The position numbers and the translations under genes were made by a program. Of a stretch of DNA of 64,000 bases, positions 52,075 through 60,095 are shown piece after piece (within the stretch, counting starts at the first letter, position 1; each line of letters begins with the position of its first letter). Origin of the DNA: Candidatus Eremiobacteraceae bacterium (GTDB lineage: Bacteria > Vulcanimicrobiota > Vulcanimicrobiia > Eremiobacterales > Eremiobacteraceae); contig DATGJI010000031.1 in the NCBI GenBank assembly GCA_035295225.1, positions 1-64,000 of the forward strand, in the 5' to 3' direction. Under the pieces are notes generated by a model. It saw only the letters and a program-made list of their open reading frames with translations. It made no database searches and was not told the DNA's origin.

Positions 52075-52974
52075 CTACCGCTTCTGCTCGAGGGGCCTAT
52101 CCTGCTCGTATCCGAGACCAAACCGTAACGCGGTCTCGGCCTTTTCGAACTCGGCGCCGAGGTACGCGGCGTGCGAGAGCTGCGTCACGAGTCCTTCGCG
52201 TACGAACGCAAGCGTCATGCCCTCTGCCGATCGGCCGCGCATGATGTGAGCAGGCGACCCGTCCGGCAAGTAGTGCCGGGCGATGATACGCGCGGCTGCC
52301 CGCTCGACGTCGATCACGACGAAGCCTTTGGGATCATACGCAAGAGGCTCGCGTCTGCCGCCCGGCAGCAGCGTTTTGAAGCGCGCGTCCTCATGCTCTG
52401 ACGACTGGGCGAGATTCGGCCGCTCGGACGTTTGCGGTAGCGCAACGCTTGCAGCGGCGGGAAATTCGGCGACGAGCTTTCGCACTTCCGCTTCGATGTC
52501 GCGCAAATCCGTCTTACCGGTGCGGTCGACGAGAGTGACTTGGCGTCGGAAACGCTCGATCGTGTGCGCGTCGATGCCGCTGAGCACAGGAAGGTAGCCC
52601 GCAGCGCCGTTGATGCGGCGTTCGGCATCGAACCCGCCTTCGACGAGTGCCCGAAGAGCCTGCGCCGGTTGGAATAACGGTGAGTCCTTGCCGCACAGAA
52701 GAAGCGCGCGGATGCGCTCGTTCGCGACGACGTTCGTCACGATTTTCTCGATGCCGAGGTTGCACGTGTACAGACGCCCCGCGATCGCGACACCCTGAAG
52801 CGCCGCCACCTCCGAGGCAAGTGCGGCGCTCGTCAACGTGCAGACCGCTACGGATCCCGCGCGATCACCGACGACATACGCCCCGGGTACGACGGGCCAA
52901 ACCACGTCGCCCGGCGCGCTCCCCGAACGCAATCGCAAGACGCCGCTATACGCCGCGTCGAGCCGGCGGAACAT
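52075..52974 (-). CDS. MtrA-like / DUF4346 protein
   Basis: A 300-residue protein from ATG 52974; a frame to TTG 53088 would overlap the PadR gene by 64 bases, so the shorter start is preferred without strong ribosome-site support. Residues about 18-125 match the fold of tetrahydromethanopterin S-methyltransferase subunit A: YVVGDRAGSVAVCTLTSAAL, GVAIAGRLYTCNLGIEKIVT, NVVANERIRALLLCGKDS, RRINGAAGYLPVLSGIDA. The C-terminal about 90 residues (AYDPKGFVVIDVERAAARII, HYLPDGSPAHIMRGRSAEGM, TQLSHAAYLGAEFEKAETAL) look like DUF4346. In methanogen MtrA a His shortly after the CG motif ligates the corrinoid; here CGKDSPLFQPAQAL has no His at that place. Function in bacteria is unknown; folate or corrinoid metabolism is a guess. 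Confidence 0.75.
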   Translation of the reverse strand: MFRRLDAAYSGVLRLRSGSAPGDVVWPVVPGAYVVGDRAGSVAVCTLTSAALASEVAALQGVAIAGRLYTCNLGIEKIVTNVVANERIRALLLCGKDSPLFQPAQALRALVEGGFDAERRINGAAGYLPVLSGIDAHTIERFRRQVTLVDRTGKTDLRDIEAEVRKLVAEFPAAASVALPQTSERPNLAQSSEHEDARFKTLLPGGRREPLAYDPKGFVVIDVERAAARIIARHYLPDGSPAHIMRGRSAEGMTLAFVREGLVTQLSHAAYLGAEFEKAETALRFGLGYEQDRPLEQKR

Positions 52975-53024
52975 CAGGGCACCGAATCGTTCGAGCGCCG
53001 CATACCAACGGCGGCACGCCGCTC

Positions 53025-53576
53025 TCAACGCCGGCTGCCCGCTGATGCGCTCTCGCTTTGGAGCGTCGCTATGGATCGCTTTATCCAACCGATCTCGGCG
53101 TCCACGAGCGTCAGCATGTGATCGGCGGCAATGCGCGCATGCGGGCCGCGCTTGCCCACGTCGCCGAAGGCCGCGGCCACCCGCTTGCGATGAAGCTCGA
53201 CGATCTGCAGCCGTTTCTGCAGCAGCGCAATACCGGCCGCCGGCGTGAGCTGCGCGAGAAAGATGACGGCGACTTCGATACCGGTATGCACGGTGCCGAA
53301 GCGCGTCACCTCAGAATCGAGCAGCTCTCGAAAGCGCCTTTTTCCCGCAGCGGTCAGCGCGTACAGCAGGCGTTCGCCGCGCCTGCCGCGCGTGCCGGCT
53401 TCGGCGCGCACGCGAAGGTATTTCTCGCCGGCGAGCCGCTCGAGCAGATAATACATATTCGGACGCTTGAGGTCGGCGAACAGTTCGCCGTGCGCCCGCA
53501 CGATGCGGTGGATATCGTAGCCGCTGATCGGACCGCTGTCCCCGACGAAGCCGAGGATCAGCAGCTCTTTATGCAT
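53025..53576 (-). CDS. PadR-family transcriptional regulator
   Basis: A 183-residue regulator of the PadR type. The N-terminal winged helix has LLILGFVGDSGPISGYDIHR, RPNMYYLLERLAGEKYLRVR and ERLLYALTAAGKRRFRELLD, the standard PadR layout with the beta-wing near ERLLYALT. The C-terminal about 80 residues are helical (TPAAGIALLQKRLQIVELHR, ADHMLTLVDAEIGWIKRSIA) and mediate dimerisation. It is divergent by 57 bases from an operon for an OB-like protein, a bis-His membrane protein and a CtaB-like enzyme. The gap contains an inverted repeat that spans its predicted promoter, so it probably represses that operon and itself. Confidence 0.88.
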   Translation of the reverse strand: MHKELLILGFVGDSGPISGYDIHRIVRAHGELFADLKRPNMYYLLERLAGEKYLRVRAEAGTRGRRGERLLYALTAAGKRRFRELLDSEVTRFGTVHTGIEVAVIFLAQLTPAAGIALLQKRLQIVELHRKRVAAAFGDVGKRGPHARIAADHMLTLVDAEIGWIKRSIATLQSESASAGSRR

Positions 53577-53580
53577 GATA

Positions 53581-53641
53581 GTCAGTATTGACTTTAGGGA
53601 TGCAATTCCTCTATACTGACGGGCATAAAGTCAATGCTGAC
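53581..53641 (+). promoter_or_regulatory. PadR operator and sigma70 promoter inside a 16-bp inverted repeat
   Basis: The arms GTCAGTATTGACTTTA (53581-53596) and TAAAGTCAATGCTGAC (53626-53641) are inverted copies with one mismatch. Between and partly within them lies a promoter TTGACT (53588-53593), an 18-base spacer and TATACT (53612-53617). A third half-site ATACTGAC (53613-53620) overlaps the -10. The ATG at 53634 lies inside the right arm. A repressor bound here would block transcription of the plus-strand operon; PadR is the obvious candidate. Confidence 0.65.
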
Positions 53642-54047
53642 TAAAAGGCTGCTCACCGCTATCTTCTTCCTCGCGGTCATCGCGGCAATCGCGATCCCCG
53701 CCCTCATGATGCGCGACATGAAGATCGCGCCAAACGCATTTTCGGCCGAAACGTTGCGCTCGGCTCACTCTGGAACGGCGGTCGACGTCGTCATGCACGT
53801 CGCGTCGACCGGCTCGGACGGTCTCGTCGAGGGCACGCTGCTGAAGGCAGATCCGGACGGTTCCTACTCGCGGACGGCGGACGTCGTGCTCGTCCGGATG
53901 AGCACTTCAACTTCGTTCGGGATGGGAAGGCTTGCGGATATCCGGCCCGGGGCACTTGTGAGCGTAAAAGGCACATGGACAGCGGCGCGCGCGACGATCG
54001 AAGCCGGCCGCGTCGTCATCCTCACCGGCTACCTTCGGCTTCGTTGA
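53634..54047 (+). CDS. Membrane-anchored OB-fold-like small protein
   Basis: A 137-residue protein with one N-terminal helix (LLTAIFFLAVIAAIAIPALM), the rest outside the membrane. The mature part has a five-strand pattern (AVDVVMHVASTGSDGLVEGT, SRTADVVLVRMSTSTSFGMG, RLADIRPGALVSVKGTWTAA, ATIEAGRVVILTGYLRL) that resembles a small OB fold; GALVSVKGTW is typical of such barrels and of CcmE-like heme chaperones, but the CcmE heme-binding His is not evident. It is the first gene of a four-gene operon including a possible b-type cytochrome and CtaB, which fits a heme-related role. There is no Shine-Dalgarno sequence, and the promoter lies only about 17 bases before the ATG. Confidence 0.6.
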   Translation: MLTKRLLTAIFFLAVIAAIAIPALMMRDMKIAPNAFSAETLRSAHSGTAVDVVMHVASTGSDGLVEGTLLKADPDGSYSRTADVVLVRMSTSTSFGMGRLADIRPGALVSVKGTWTAARATIEAGRVVILTGYLRLR

Positions 54048-54048
54048 C

Positions 54049-54492
54049 GTGACCGAAGCCTCTGCGTTGATCTACCTATCCGTTGCGAGCGCCTGGCTCG
54101 TCTGGGTGCTCATCGCAGCGGCGATCGTGACCCCGTACCTCTTCCGGCCGACGCGATTCGCGCATGCGCTAGGGCTGCTCGGTGAACGCGGCGGCGCGAT
54201 GCTCGCGCGCATGCGCCCGCACATGTGGTTGGGGTACGGTATCGCCTGCGTGATCGTGATGCACGCGCTCGACGCGATGCGCGCCGGCGGGTTCTCGCAA
54301 CTCGATCGAACCGGTATCTGGCTCGCAGCGGCCGCTCTTGTCCTCTCACTTTGTCAGCTCGTCATAGGTGCTGCTCTTGCCCAAAAGAGGTGCGCTCGCC
54401 GGCCGCTGCTTCGTCGCGCGCATTTCTGGACGATGATCGGGCTTGTGTTGACGGCGCTGGGTCATACCGTTCTGAACGCGCCGGGATTGTAG
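54049..54492 (+). CDS. Four-helix membrane protein with paired His, possible b-type cytochrome
   Basis: A 147-residue protein with four helices (LIYLSVASAWLVWVLIAAAI, MWLGYGIACVIVMHALDAMR, TGIWLAAAALVLSLCQLVIG, HFWTMIGLVLTALGHTVLNA). Helices 2 and 4 each carry two His 14 residues apart (PHMW to VMHAL and HFWT to LGHTV). This is the bis-His spacing of di-heme membrane cytochromes such as b561 and related four-helix bundles, so two stacked heme b groups are plausible. Start is GTG right after the previous stop (TGA c GTG). It precedes a DoxX-like gene and a CtaB-like prenyltransferase in the same operon. No exact family is claimed. Confidence 0.65.
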   Translation: MTEASALIYLSVASAWLVWVLIAAAIVTPYLFRPTRFAHALGLLGERGGAMLARMRPHMWLGYGIACVIVMHALDAMRAGGFSQLDRTGIWLAAAALVLSLCQLVIGAALAQKRCARRPLLRRAHFWTMIGLVLTALGHTVLNAPGL

Positions 54493-54867
54493 GTGTCGCC
54501 TTCTATGAAAATACTGCCGAAGTGGCTCGTCACGGTCGCACAGGTCGGGCTAGCGGGAGCCTGGCTGATGTCGGGCATCATCTATATCGCAACCCCAAAG
54601 GCCATGGAGCGCGTGCTCGGGATGCCCGACGATGTACGGCTTGCGCTCGGTGTCGCGATGCTCGTGCTCGCGATCGTTCTTCTGGCCGGAGCTGCGACTC
54701 GGCGGTCCGCCGCGTTTGCGATCGGCGGACTCACGGCTGCGACCTTCGCCGGCTTGCTCTGGGTCGTATACGACATCGTGCGAGCGTGGGATGCGTTCGC
54801 GCTCTTTCACGGCGCGCTTAGCGCGCTCGCCGCTGCACTCTTATTGAAACGCATACGGGCGAGCTGA
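54493..54867 (+). CDS. Small membrane protein, DoxX-like
   Basis: A 124-residue protein with four hydrophobic segments (LVTVAQVGLAGAWLMSGIIY, LALGVAMLVLAIVLLAGAAT, AFAIGGLTAATFAGLLWVVY, ALFHGALSALAAALLLKRIR). GLAGAWLMSGIIYIATPKAM with a following acidic loop recalls DoxX-like family proteins, function unknown. Start is GTG 54493 directly after the previous stop; ATG 54505 in frame is equally possible. It lies between the possible b-type cytochrome and the CtaB-like enzyme. Confidence 0.6.
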   Translation: MSPSMKILPKWLVTVAQVGLAGAWLMSGIIYIATPKAMERVLGMPDDVRLALGVAMLVLAIVLLAGAATRRSAAFAIGGLTAATFAGLLWVVYDIVRAWDAFALFHGALSALAAALLLKRIRAS

Positions 54868-54872
54868 CGACG

Positions 54873-55697
54873 ATGGCACTACTGGCGCTCGCAAAGCCCG
54901 CCAAGCTATACCGCTTACTCGCAAGCGCCGGGCTTGGAGTGTTGGTCGTGTTGCCGCTCACGGCATTGCAGTGGCCGCGCGTCGTCTTGGCGCTCGTCGG
55001 CGGCATCGCCGCGGCCGCTGCAGGCAACGCTTTGAACATGTATTTCGAACGCGATCTGGACGCGTCGTGCGCATCGACACGTTCGCGACCGCTTGTGACT
55101 GGTGCGGTGACGCCTGCTTCGGCGCTTGTCTTTTCGGCCGCGTTGCTCACCTGCGCATCCGTATTGCTGCTCCTCGCCGGCATTGCGGTCACAATCGTCA
55201 CCCTTCTCGCCGTTATCGTCTATGCAATCGTGTACACGCGGCTGATCAAGCCGGTCACGCCGTACCACACGATTCTCGGCGGCGCCGTGTGGGGAGCACC
55301 GGTTCTGGCGATCTGGGCCGCATCCGGGAAGCCGTTCTCACCCGTGCCGATCCTCATCTTTCTCCTCGTCGCTTGCTGGACGACGCTCCACACGTGGTCG
55401 ATCGCCCTCACCGAATCGTCACTGCGCTATCCCGCGGCAGTGCCCGTTTTGATCCGCGCGCGCGGTCCGGCATACGTGCGAGCGATGTTGTTCGTTGTCG
55501 TGCTAGCCTTGGCGACGATCACCGCGCTCCTACGGCAATGGCCTGCGCTCTGCGCTTCAGTCGCGCTCGTCGCCGTCGCAGCGATCGCCTACGGCGCTCG
55601 AGCGGCGTGGTCGGACAGGCTGCTGTCGCGAGCTTCACTGGTCTACATCGGCGCATTCGTCATCTTCACCGCGGCGCGGTTGATGCACAAGCTTTAA
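54873..55697 (+). CDS. CtaB-like UbiA prenyltransferase (protoheme IX farnesyltransferase family)
   Basis: A 274-residue membrane protein of the UbiA superfamily with about eight helices. The catalytic Asp-rich motif is NALNMYFERDLDASCASTRS with RPLVTG following, and the second is VYTRLIKPVTPYHTILGGAV, WGAPVLAIWAASGKPF. The latter (Y.R..KP.TPY...LGG..GA.P.L.GW.A) is the signature of CtaB heme O synthase rather than ubiquinone-type UbiA. It probably adds a farnesyl group to heme b. It is smaller than typical CtaB (about 295) because the N-terminus is short. It ends a PadR-controlled operon with a possible b-type cytochrome. Confidence 0.82.
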   Translation: MALLALAKPAKLYRLLASAGLGVLVVLPLTALQWPRVVLALVGGIAAAAAGNALNMYFERDLDASCASTRSRPLVTGAVTPASALVFSAALLTCASVLLLLAGIAVTIVTLLAVIVYAIVYTRLIKPVTPYHTILGGAVWGAPVLAIWAASGKPFSPVPILIFLLVACWTTLHTWSIALTESSLRYPAAVPVLIRARGPAYVRAMLFVVVLALATITALLRQWPALCASVALVAVAAIAYGARAAWSDRLLSRASLVYIGAFVIFTAARLMHKL

Positions 55698-55808
55698 TCC
55701 GGCGCTTCCTAGATTCTTACCGCCCTCTCATCTGGCGTACAGTGCTGTCGTCGATAGAAACGGTATACATGATCAGGGGCGATAGGCCTCAAAAGGAGCC
55801 TAGATACC
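55698..55808. other. Intergenic region with possible -10 TATACA
   Basis: 111 bases. TATACA at 55764-55769 lies about 40 bases before the ATG at 55809 and AAAGGAG near 55792-55798 is its ribosome site. No -35 match was found. It is otherwise unremarkable. Confidence 0.3.
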
Positions 55809-56249
55809 ATGACGAAGATCTTGACGAAATATGGCGGTGCGATAGCGGGCCTCGCGTGCGCCGCGGTTCTTGCGATGGCCGTGACCCCAGCGCTGGCGGC
55901 GTCGCCGACGACGTACTCGACGACGATCACGCAGGTCCAGCCGGGTCCGACGGCTGGTGAATACGACGGCAAACTGCAGCTCAGCATCTCGCCGGATGGG
56001 ATCATCAGCGGATACTATATCCCGGAATACGACGGCAGTTTCGTGCCGGTCACGGGCGGAGAGCAGAATGGTTCGTACTGGCTCGACATCGCCGGTTCGA
56101 CCGATCTGCACATCTACGGCCGCGTCGATACCGACGGATCGCTCGTCGGCACCGCCACGACGATGCCGGACACGAACTTGGATGGCACTGCGCCTTTCAC
56201 CAGTACGTTTTCGTTCGTCGCAAAGCCGCAAGCCGCGTCCTCGTATTGA
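55809..56249 (+). CDS. Small secreted beta-rich protein
   Basis: A 146-residue protein with AAAGGAG 11 bases upstream. It opens with a signal peptide (GGAIAGLACAAVLAMAVTPA, cleavage near LAA before SPTTYSTT). The mature part is a short beta domain with GEYDGKLQLSISPDGIISGY, YIPEYDGSFVPVTGGEQNGS, YWLDIAGSTDLHIYGRVDTD, GSLVGTATTMPDTNLDGTAP. The pattern of SPDG.ISGYY and GS..G.A resembles other orphan secreted proteins in this window. No family. A strong terminator follows 28 bases after the stop. Confidence 0.62.
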   Translation: MTKILTKYGGAIAGLACAAVLAMAVTPALAASPTTYSTTITQVQPGPTAGEYDGKLQLSISPDGIISGYYIPEYDGSFVPVTGGEQNGSYWLDIAGSTDLHIYGRVDTDGSLVGTATTMPDTNLDGTAPFTSTFSFVAKPQAASSY

Positions 56250-56276
56250 TTGATCGATGGGCCGACTGATCTGAAG

Positions 56277-56304
56277 GGGCCGACGCCAGTCGGCCCTTTT
56301 TTTT
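56277..56304 (+). terminator. Strong intrinsic terminator
   Basis: Perfect 8-bp G/C stem (GGGCCGAC and GTCGGCCC) with a GCCA loop, followed immediately by eight T. It lies 28 bases downstream of the secreted-protein stop codon. This is the clearest terminator in the window. Confidence 0.85.
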
Positions 56305-56367
56305 AAAGTCGGGACCTATCTGCGATGTGGAGTAACACACGCTAGGCCGCTCGAACAGTGGCTGCGT

Positions 56368-59118
56368 ATGCCAGAGCGCGCGAGCCGAAAACGACGAACC
56401 GAAGCAATGCCGCGCCCATCAGGCACGATCGCGTTTCTGTTCTCCGACATCGAGGGCAGCACGAAGCGCTGGGAGTCGCATCCGGAAGCGATGCAGACCG
56501 CGCTTCGCCGCCATGACGAACTCATGAAGGCGGCGATCGCTGCGCATGACGGACACATATTCAAGACGATCGGCGATGCATATTGTGCGGCGTTCCACCG
56601 CGTACCGGAAGCGGTTGCAGCGGCGATGGCCGCACAGCGCGCGGTGAGTTCCGAGGACTGGCAGACTATCGGGGGATTGACCGTGCGGATGGCGGTTCAC
56701 GCCGGACTTGCAGACGAGCGCGACGGTGACTATTTCGGCCCCACGGTCAACCGCGTCGCGCGTTTGCTTTCAATCGCGCACGGCGGCCAGATCATCCTCT
56801 CGAGCGCGGCGGCCGGTCTGATCAAGAGTGCACCGTCTGCGCGTGTGCAGCTTCGCGATCTCGGCCCGCATCGGCTGCGCGATCTCGCAAATGCCGAGCA
56901 GGTCTATCAGGTGGTCGCCGATGATCTGCGCGGACAATTCCCCGCGCTGCGTTCGGTCGATTCGCTGCCGAACAATCTCCCGCTCCAACTCTCGAGTTTT
57001 GTCGGCCGAGAAGCCGAGGTCGCTGCGCTGCGGAAGTTGATGGAAGAAACGCGGATCGCGACGGTTGTCGGCACGGGCGGTATCGGCAAGACGAGGGCGG
57101 CGCTCGAGGTCGCGGCAGACATGCTTGAATCCGCGCCGGACGGCGTATGGTTTGCCGACCTGGCGCCCATCGCCGATCCGATTCTCGTTGCGAGCGTGTT
57201 GGCCAATGCGCTCGGCGTCCGCGAGAGCGAGAGTCGAAGCACGCTTGAGGAGGTAGTGGACCACCTCCGTCTGCGCAAAACGCTTCTCATCTTGGACAAC
57301 TGCGAGCACGTCGTAGCCGAGGCCGCACGAGTGGCGGACGCGATTTTACGTCACTGTCCGAACGTGAAGATCCTTGCGACAAGCCGTGAGGCTCTTGCGA
57401 TAAACGGCGAGCACATTTTTCGTATGCCGGCTCTCTCGATGCCGAGCGCAGACGTGAAGCTCACGCTGGAAGATGCGCTGACGTTCAGCGCCATCGCGCT
57501 CTTCGCGGAGCGGGCGCGAGCATCTGATCCCCGCTTTCAACTCACGAGTGAGAACGCGCCGACCGTCGCGGAGATCTGCCGCAGCCTTGACGGCATCGCG
57601 CTCGCGATCGAGCTCGCTGCTCCCCGTGTGAAGATCTTCAGCCCGCGCCAGCTCGCGGATCGCCTTGACGAGCGCTTCCGCGTTCTGACCGGCGGCAACC
57701 GAGCTGCGTTGCCGAGGCAACAGACGATGCGCGCGCTGATCGGCTGGAGTTACGATCTGCTTGCCGACCGCGAGCGAGCCTTCTTCCGCAAACTCGGCAT
57801 CTTCTGCGGCGGTTGGGATCTCGACGCAGCGACGGCGATCTGCGGCGAAGATGAGTCGGCCGATTGGGAAGTGCTCGACCTGATGTCGGCGCTGGTCGAC
57901 AAATCGCTGGTCCACGCCGAGATCAAAGGCGACGTGCAGCGTTTCAGACTCTTGGAATCGACCAAAGCCTACGCTGTTGAAGAATTGCGCCGGACCGGGG
58001 AATTCGACGCTACCTCGGCTGCGCACGCTCGGATCTATCTCGACGTCGCGCGACGCGTCGACCATCTTTTCATCCGAGAAGGCAAGACCGACGACGCGTC
58101 CGAGCTTGCCATGGCCGAAATCGGGAACCTCCGCGCTGCGATGCAATGGTCCCTGATCGATGGGCACGACGAGGCTCTCGGTTGCGAAATCGCCGCACGG
58201 CTTTCGATCCTCTGGTGGCGTGCGCTTCGAGTCGAAGGCACGCGCTGGCTTAAGGCAGCGAAGCTCTGCCGGCTGGACTCCCCCGAGATCGAAGCACGCA
58301 TCTTACTCGCGCTTTCGCACGTGCTGCCTGACAGCCCCGATCGGACCGCGACTGCCGCCGCTTCCGCGGCGGCGTTTCGTGCGCTCGACGACCCGCTCGC
58401 GACGGCGAGCGCGCTCCATAGCGAGGCGGAAGCGCGTCGGGCCCTCGGCGAGTATCAAGCGGCGAACGGTGTGCAGACTGAAGCCGTGGCGCTCTACCGC
58501 GCGCACGGCACCGACTTCCAGGTTGCGACGGCTCTTCTCACGCTCGGCAGCATCGAGACGATTGTCGGCAATCGGCAGGCGGCGCGGATGCTTCTCGAAG
58601 AGAGCCGCGCGTTGGATCCTCGCATCGGGAGTGCTGCGACAAACCTCGGGGAGCTGGAATTCGCTGATGGAAATTTCGAACTGGCCGTCACGTACGGTCA
58701 GGAGGCGCTCAACTACTTCAGAAACAGGAACCGGCTGAACGAATGCGTCGCGCACTGCAACCTCGCGGCGTATTTCCTCATGCTCGAGCGGATTTCCGAA
58801 GCGCGCGATTCTGCGAGACAAGGTTTTGAGATCGCGCTCGCTATGAGAATCCCCGATCTCGTCGCGCTCGCGATCCAGCATTTGGCATCCATCGCCGTTG
58901 CGTCCGGCGCTGCGGAGCAGGCCGCGCAGTTGCTGGGCTTCGTAGAAGCGCGCTATGCAGCGCTCGGTTTGCACCGCGACACGAGCGAACAGATGACGTA
59001 TGAGCGCCTCCGGGCCAAGCTCGCCGACATATTCTCAGATGACGACTTGCAGGCCCGGCTTGCGAGCGGCGCGGCGCTGACCGAAGAGCGGGCCGTGTCC
59101 GAAGCCCGCCTGATCTGA
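56368..59118 (+). CDS. Class III nucleotide cyclase - STAND ATPase - TPR regulator (paralogue C)
   Basis: A 916-residue protein, third of its kind here. The cyclase domain has FLFSDIEGSTKRW, FKTIGDAYCAAF and GPTVNRVARLL with all metal, Lys and Asn/Arg positions, so it should be active. The linker NNLPLQLSSFVGREAEV leads to a STAND ATPase with GTGGIGKTR, LLILDNCEHVV, ATSREAL and GIALAIELAAPR. The C-terminal half is TPR-like and ends with an ASGAALTEERAVSEAR motif like its paralogues. ATG 56407 in frame is an alternative start just before the cyclase domain. It follows a strong terminator and is convergent, with 3 bases between, to a repeat-containing exported protein. No receptor gene lies next to it. 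Confidence 0.87.
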   Translation: MPERASRKRRTEAMPRPSGTIAFLFSDIEGSTKRWESHPEAMQTALRRHDELMKAAIAAHDGHIFKTIGDAYCAAFHRVPEAVAAAMAAQRAVSSEDWQTIGGLTVRMAVHAGLADERDGDYFGPTVNRVARLLSIAHGGQIILSSAAAGLIKSAPSARVQLRDLGPHRLRDLANAEQVYQVVADDLRGQFPALRSVDSLPNNLPLQLSSFVGREAEVAALRKLMEETRIATVVGTGGIGKTRAALEVAADMLESAPDGVWFADLAPIADPILVASVLANALGVRESESRSTLEEVVDHLRLRKTLLILDNCEHVVAEAARVADAILRHCPNVKILATSREALAINGEHIFRMPALSMPSADVKLTLEDALTFSAIALFAERARASDPRFQLTSENAPTVAEICRSLDGIALAIELAAPRVKIFSPRQLADRLDERFRVLTGGNRAALPRQQTMRALIGWSYDLLADRERAFFRKLGIFCGGWDLDAATAICGEDESADWEVLDLMSALVDKSLVHAEIKGDVQRFRLLESTKAYAVEELRRTGEFDATSAAHARIYLDVARRVDHLFIREGKTDDASELAMAEIGNLRAAMQWSLIDGHDEALGCEIAARLSILWWRALRVEGTRWLKAAKLCRLDSPEIEARILLALSHVLPDSPDRTATAAASAAAFRALDDPLATASALHSEAEARRALGEYQAANGVQTEAVALYRAHGTDFQVATALLTLGSIETIVGNRQAARMLLEESRALDPRIGSAATNLGELEFADGNFELAVTYGQEALNYFRNRNRLNECVAHCNLAAYFLMLERISEARDSARQGFEIALAMRIPDLVALAIQHLASIAVASGAAEQAAQLLGFVEARYAALGLHRDTSEQMTYERLRAKLADIFSDDDLQARLASGAALTEERAVSEARLI

Positions 59119-59121
59119 ACC

Positions 59122-60075
59122 CTAGTCTTGGACGATCGGCAAGCGCGGTTCGTCTTTCCCGAACGGCTTAGCCACGATGCGGTAGCTGAACTGCACGTTT
59201 GAGCGGCCGCCCTGGCTTTCGCGGACGACAAAACCTCGAATCGAACGCTCGGCGACGTACAGTCCTTTTGTGTCGCCGTCCGGCGTCAAGAACACGAGGT
59301 AGTCCCTGCTCTGGTCGATCGCGTTCGCGAACGCGGGATCGATCCGTACCGCGGCGATGCCGTTGACCAACTGCCCTTCGCCGAAATCTTCCATCGTCGG
59401 CGAACTCTCGCGCGGCATGTACGAGACAAGACGTGCGCCGTGGCCGTTGCGCGATTGCGAGCAGCCCTCGTTGCACGAGCCGCCCGTCTTGATGACTCCC
59501 GAAATCGTGAGGTTGCCGCCTTGATCGAGTGAGAGCGCTTGGCCGCCGCCTGCATTTGTGGCGATCATCAGCGGACCGGAGCCAGTCGCCTGGAGACCGA
59601 GCGCCGGCATCGTCGCACTTGCGCTGCGCCCAAATATGCCGGTGCCGCTTTTCGATTCTCCGAAGAGACCAGCCGCGCTTCCCGATGAGCCGAACACGCC
59701 GGTGCCGTGATATGAGCGGCCGGACACGCCGAAGTTCAGGATCCCACCGTCGCTTGAGAGATCCAACCCGATGACACCCGACGCGCAGTGCTTCGTGGTA
59801 CCGCTCAGATTGTGGGTCTCACCGAACAGAGCATTTCCACTCTTGGAATGTCCTTCAAAGGAGTTTCCGAGCTGCGACGCCGCAACGATACCTTCGCCGG
59901 GACCGTTTTGCACGATGCTGAAGCAGGACGAACCGTTAGAGCACGCTTTGTCCGGCGAGACGTCCCAACGTGCGGCGTGCGCGCGGCTGATGCCGGCCAC
60001 CGTCAAGCCGAACGCCAAAACGCCGATCGCGCAGGCCGATAGGACGCGATCGCGTGAGTTCCCCAAATGAGACAT
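59122..60075 (-). CDS. Exported protein with short beta repeats (adhesin/tail-fibre-like)
   Basis: A 317-residue protein with GAAGGG upstream of the ATG and a signal peptide (VLSACAIGVLAFGLTVAGIS, cleavage near AHA). Residues about 70-165 contain short repeats in which a G-x-(F/S)-G-x-S unit recurs (GVFGSSGSAAGLFGESKSGT, GIFGRSASATMPALG), like the beta-helix head of trimeric adhesins and phage fibres. The C-terminal about 110 residues form a separate domain beginning RLVSYMPRESSPTMEDFGEG, QLVNGIAAVRIDPAFANAID, with FLTPDGDTKGLYVAERSIRG and FVVRESQGGRSNVQFSYRIV. This C-terminal domain is common in soil bacteria. Surface attachment or glycan binding is likely; not proven. A palindromic repeat lies upstream of its ATG, towards the Amt gene. 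Confidence 0.65.
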   Translation of the reverse strand: MSHLGNSRDRVLSACAIGVLAFGLTVAGISRAHAARWDVSPDKACSNGSSCFSIVQNGPGEGIVAASQLGNSFEGHSKSGNALFGETHNLSGTTKHCASGVIGLDLSSDGGILNFGVSGRSYHGTGVFGSSGSAAGLFGESKSGTGIFGRSASATMPALGLQATGSGPLMIATNAGGGQALSLDQGGNLTISGVIKTGGSCNEGCSQSRNGHGARLVSYMPRESSPTMEDFGEGQLVNGIAAVRIDPAFANAIDQSRDYLVFLTPDGDTKGLYVAERSIRGFVVRESQGGRSNVQFSYRIVAKPFGKDEPRLPIVQD

Positions 60076-60095
60076 TTCGTATCCCTTCTCGAGCG

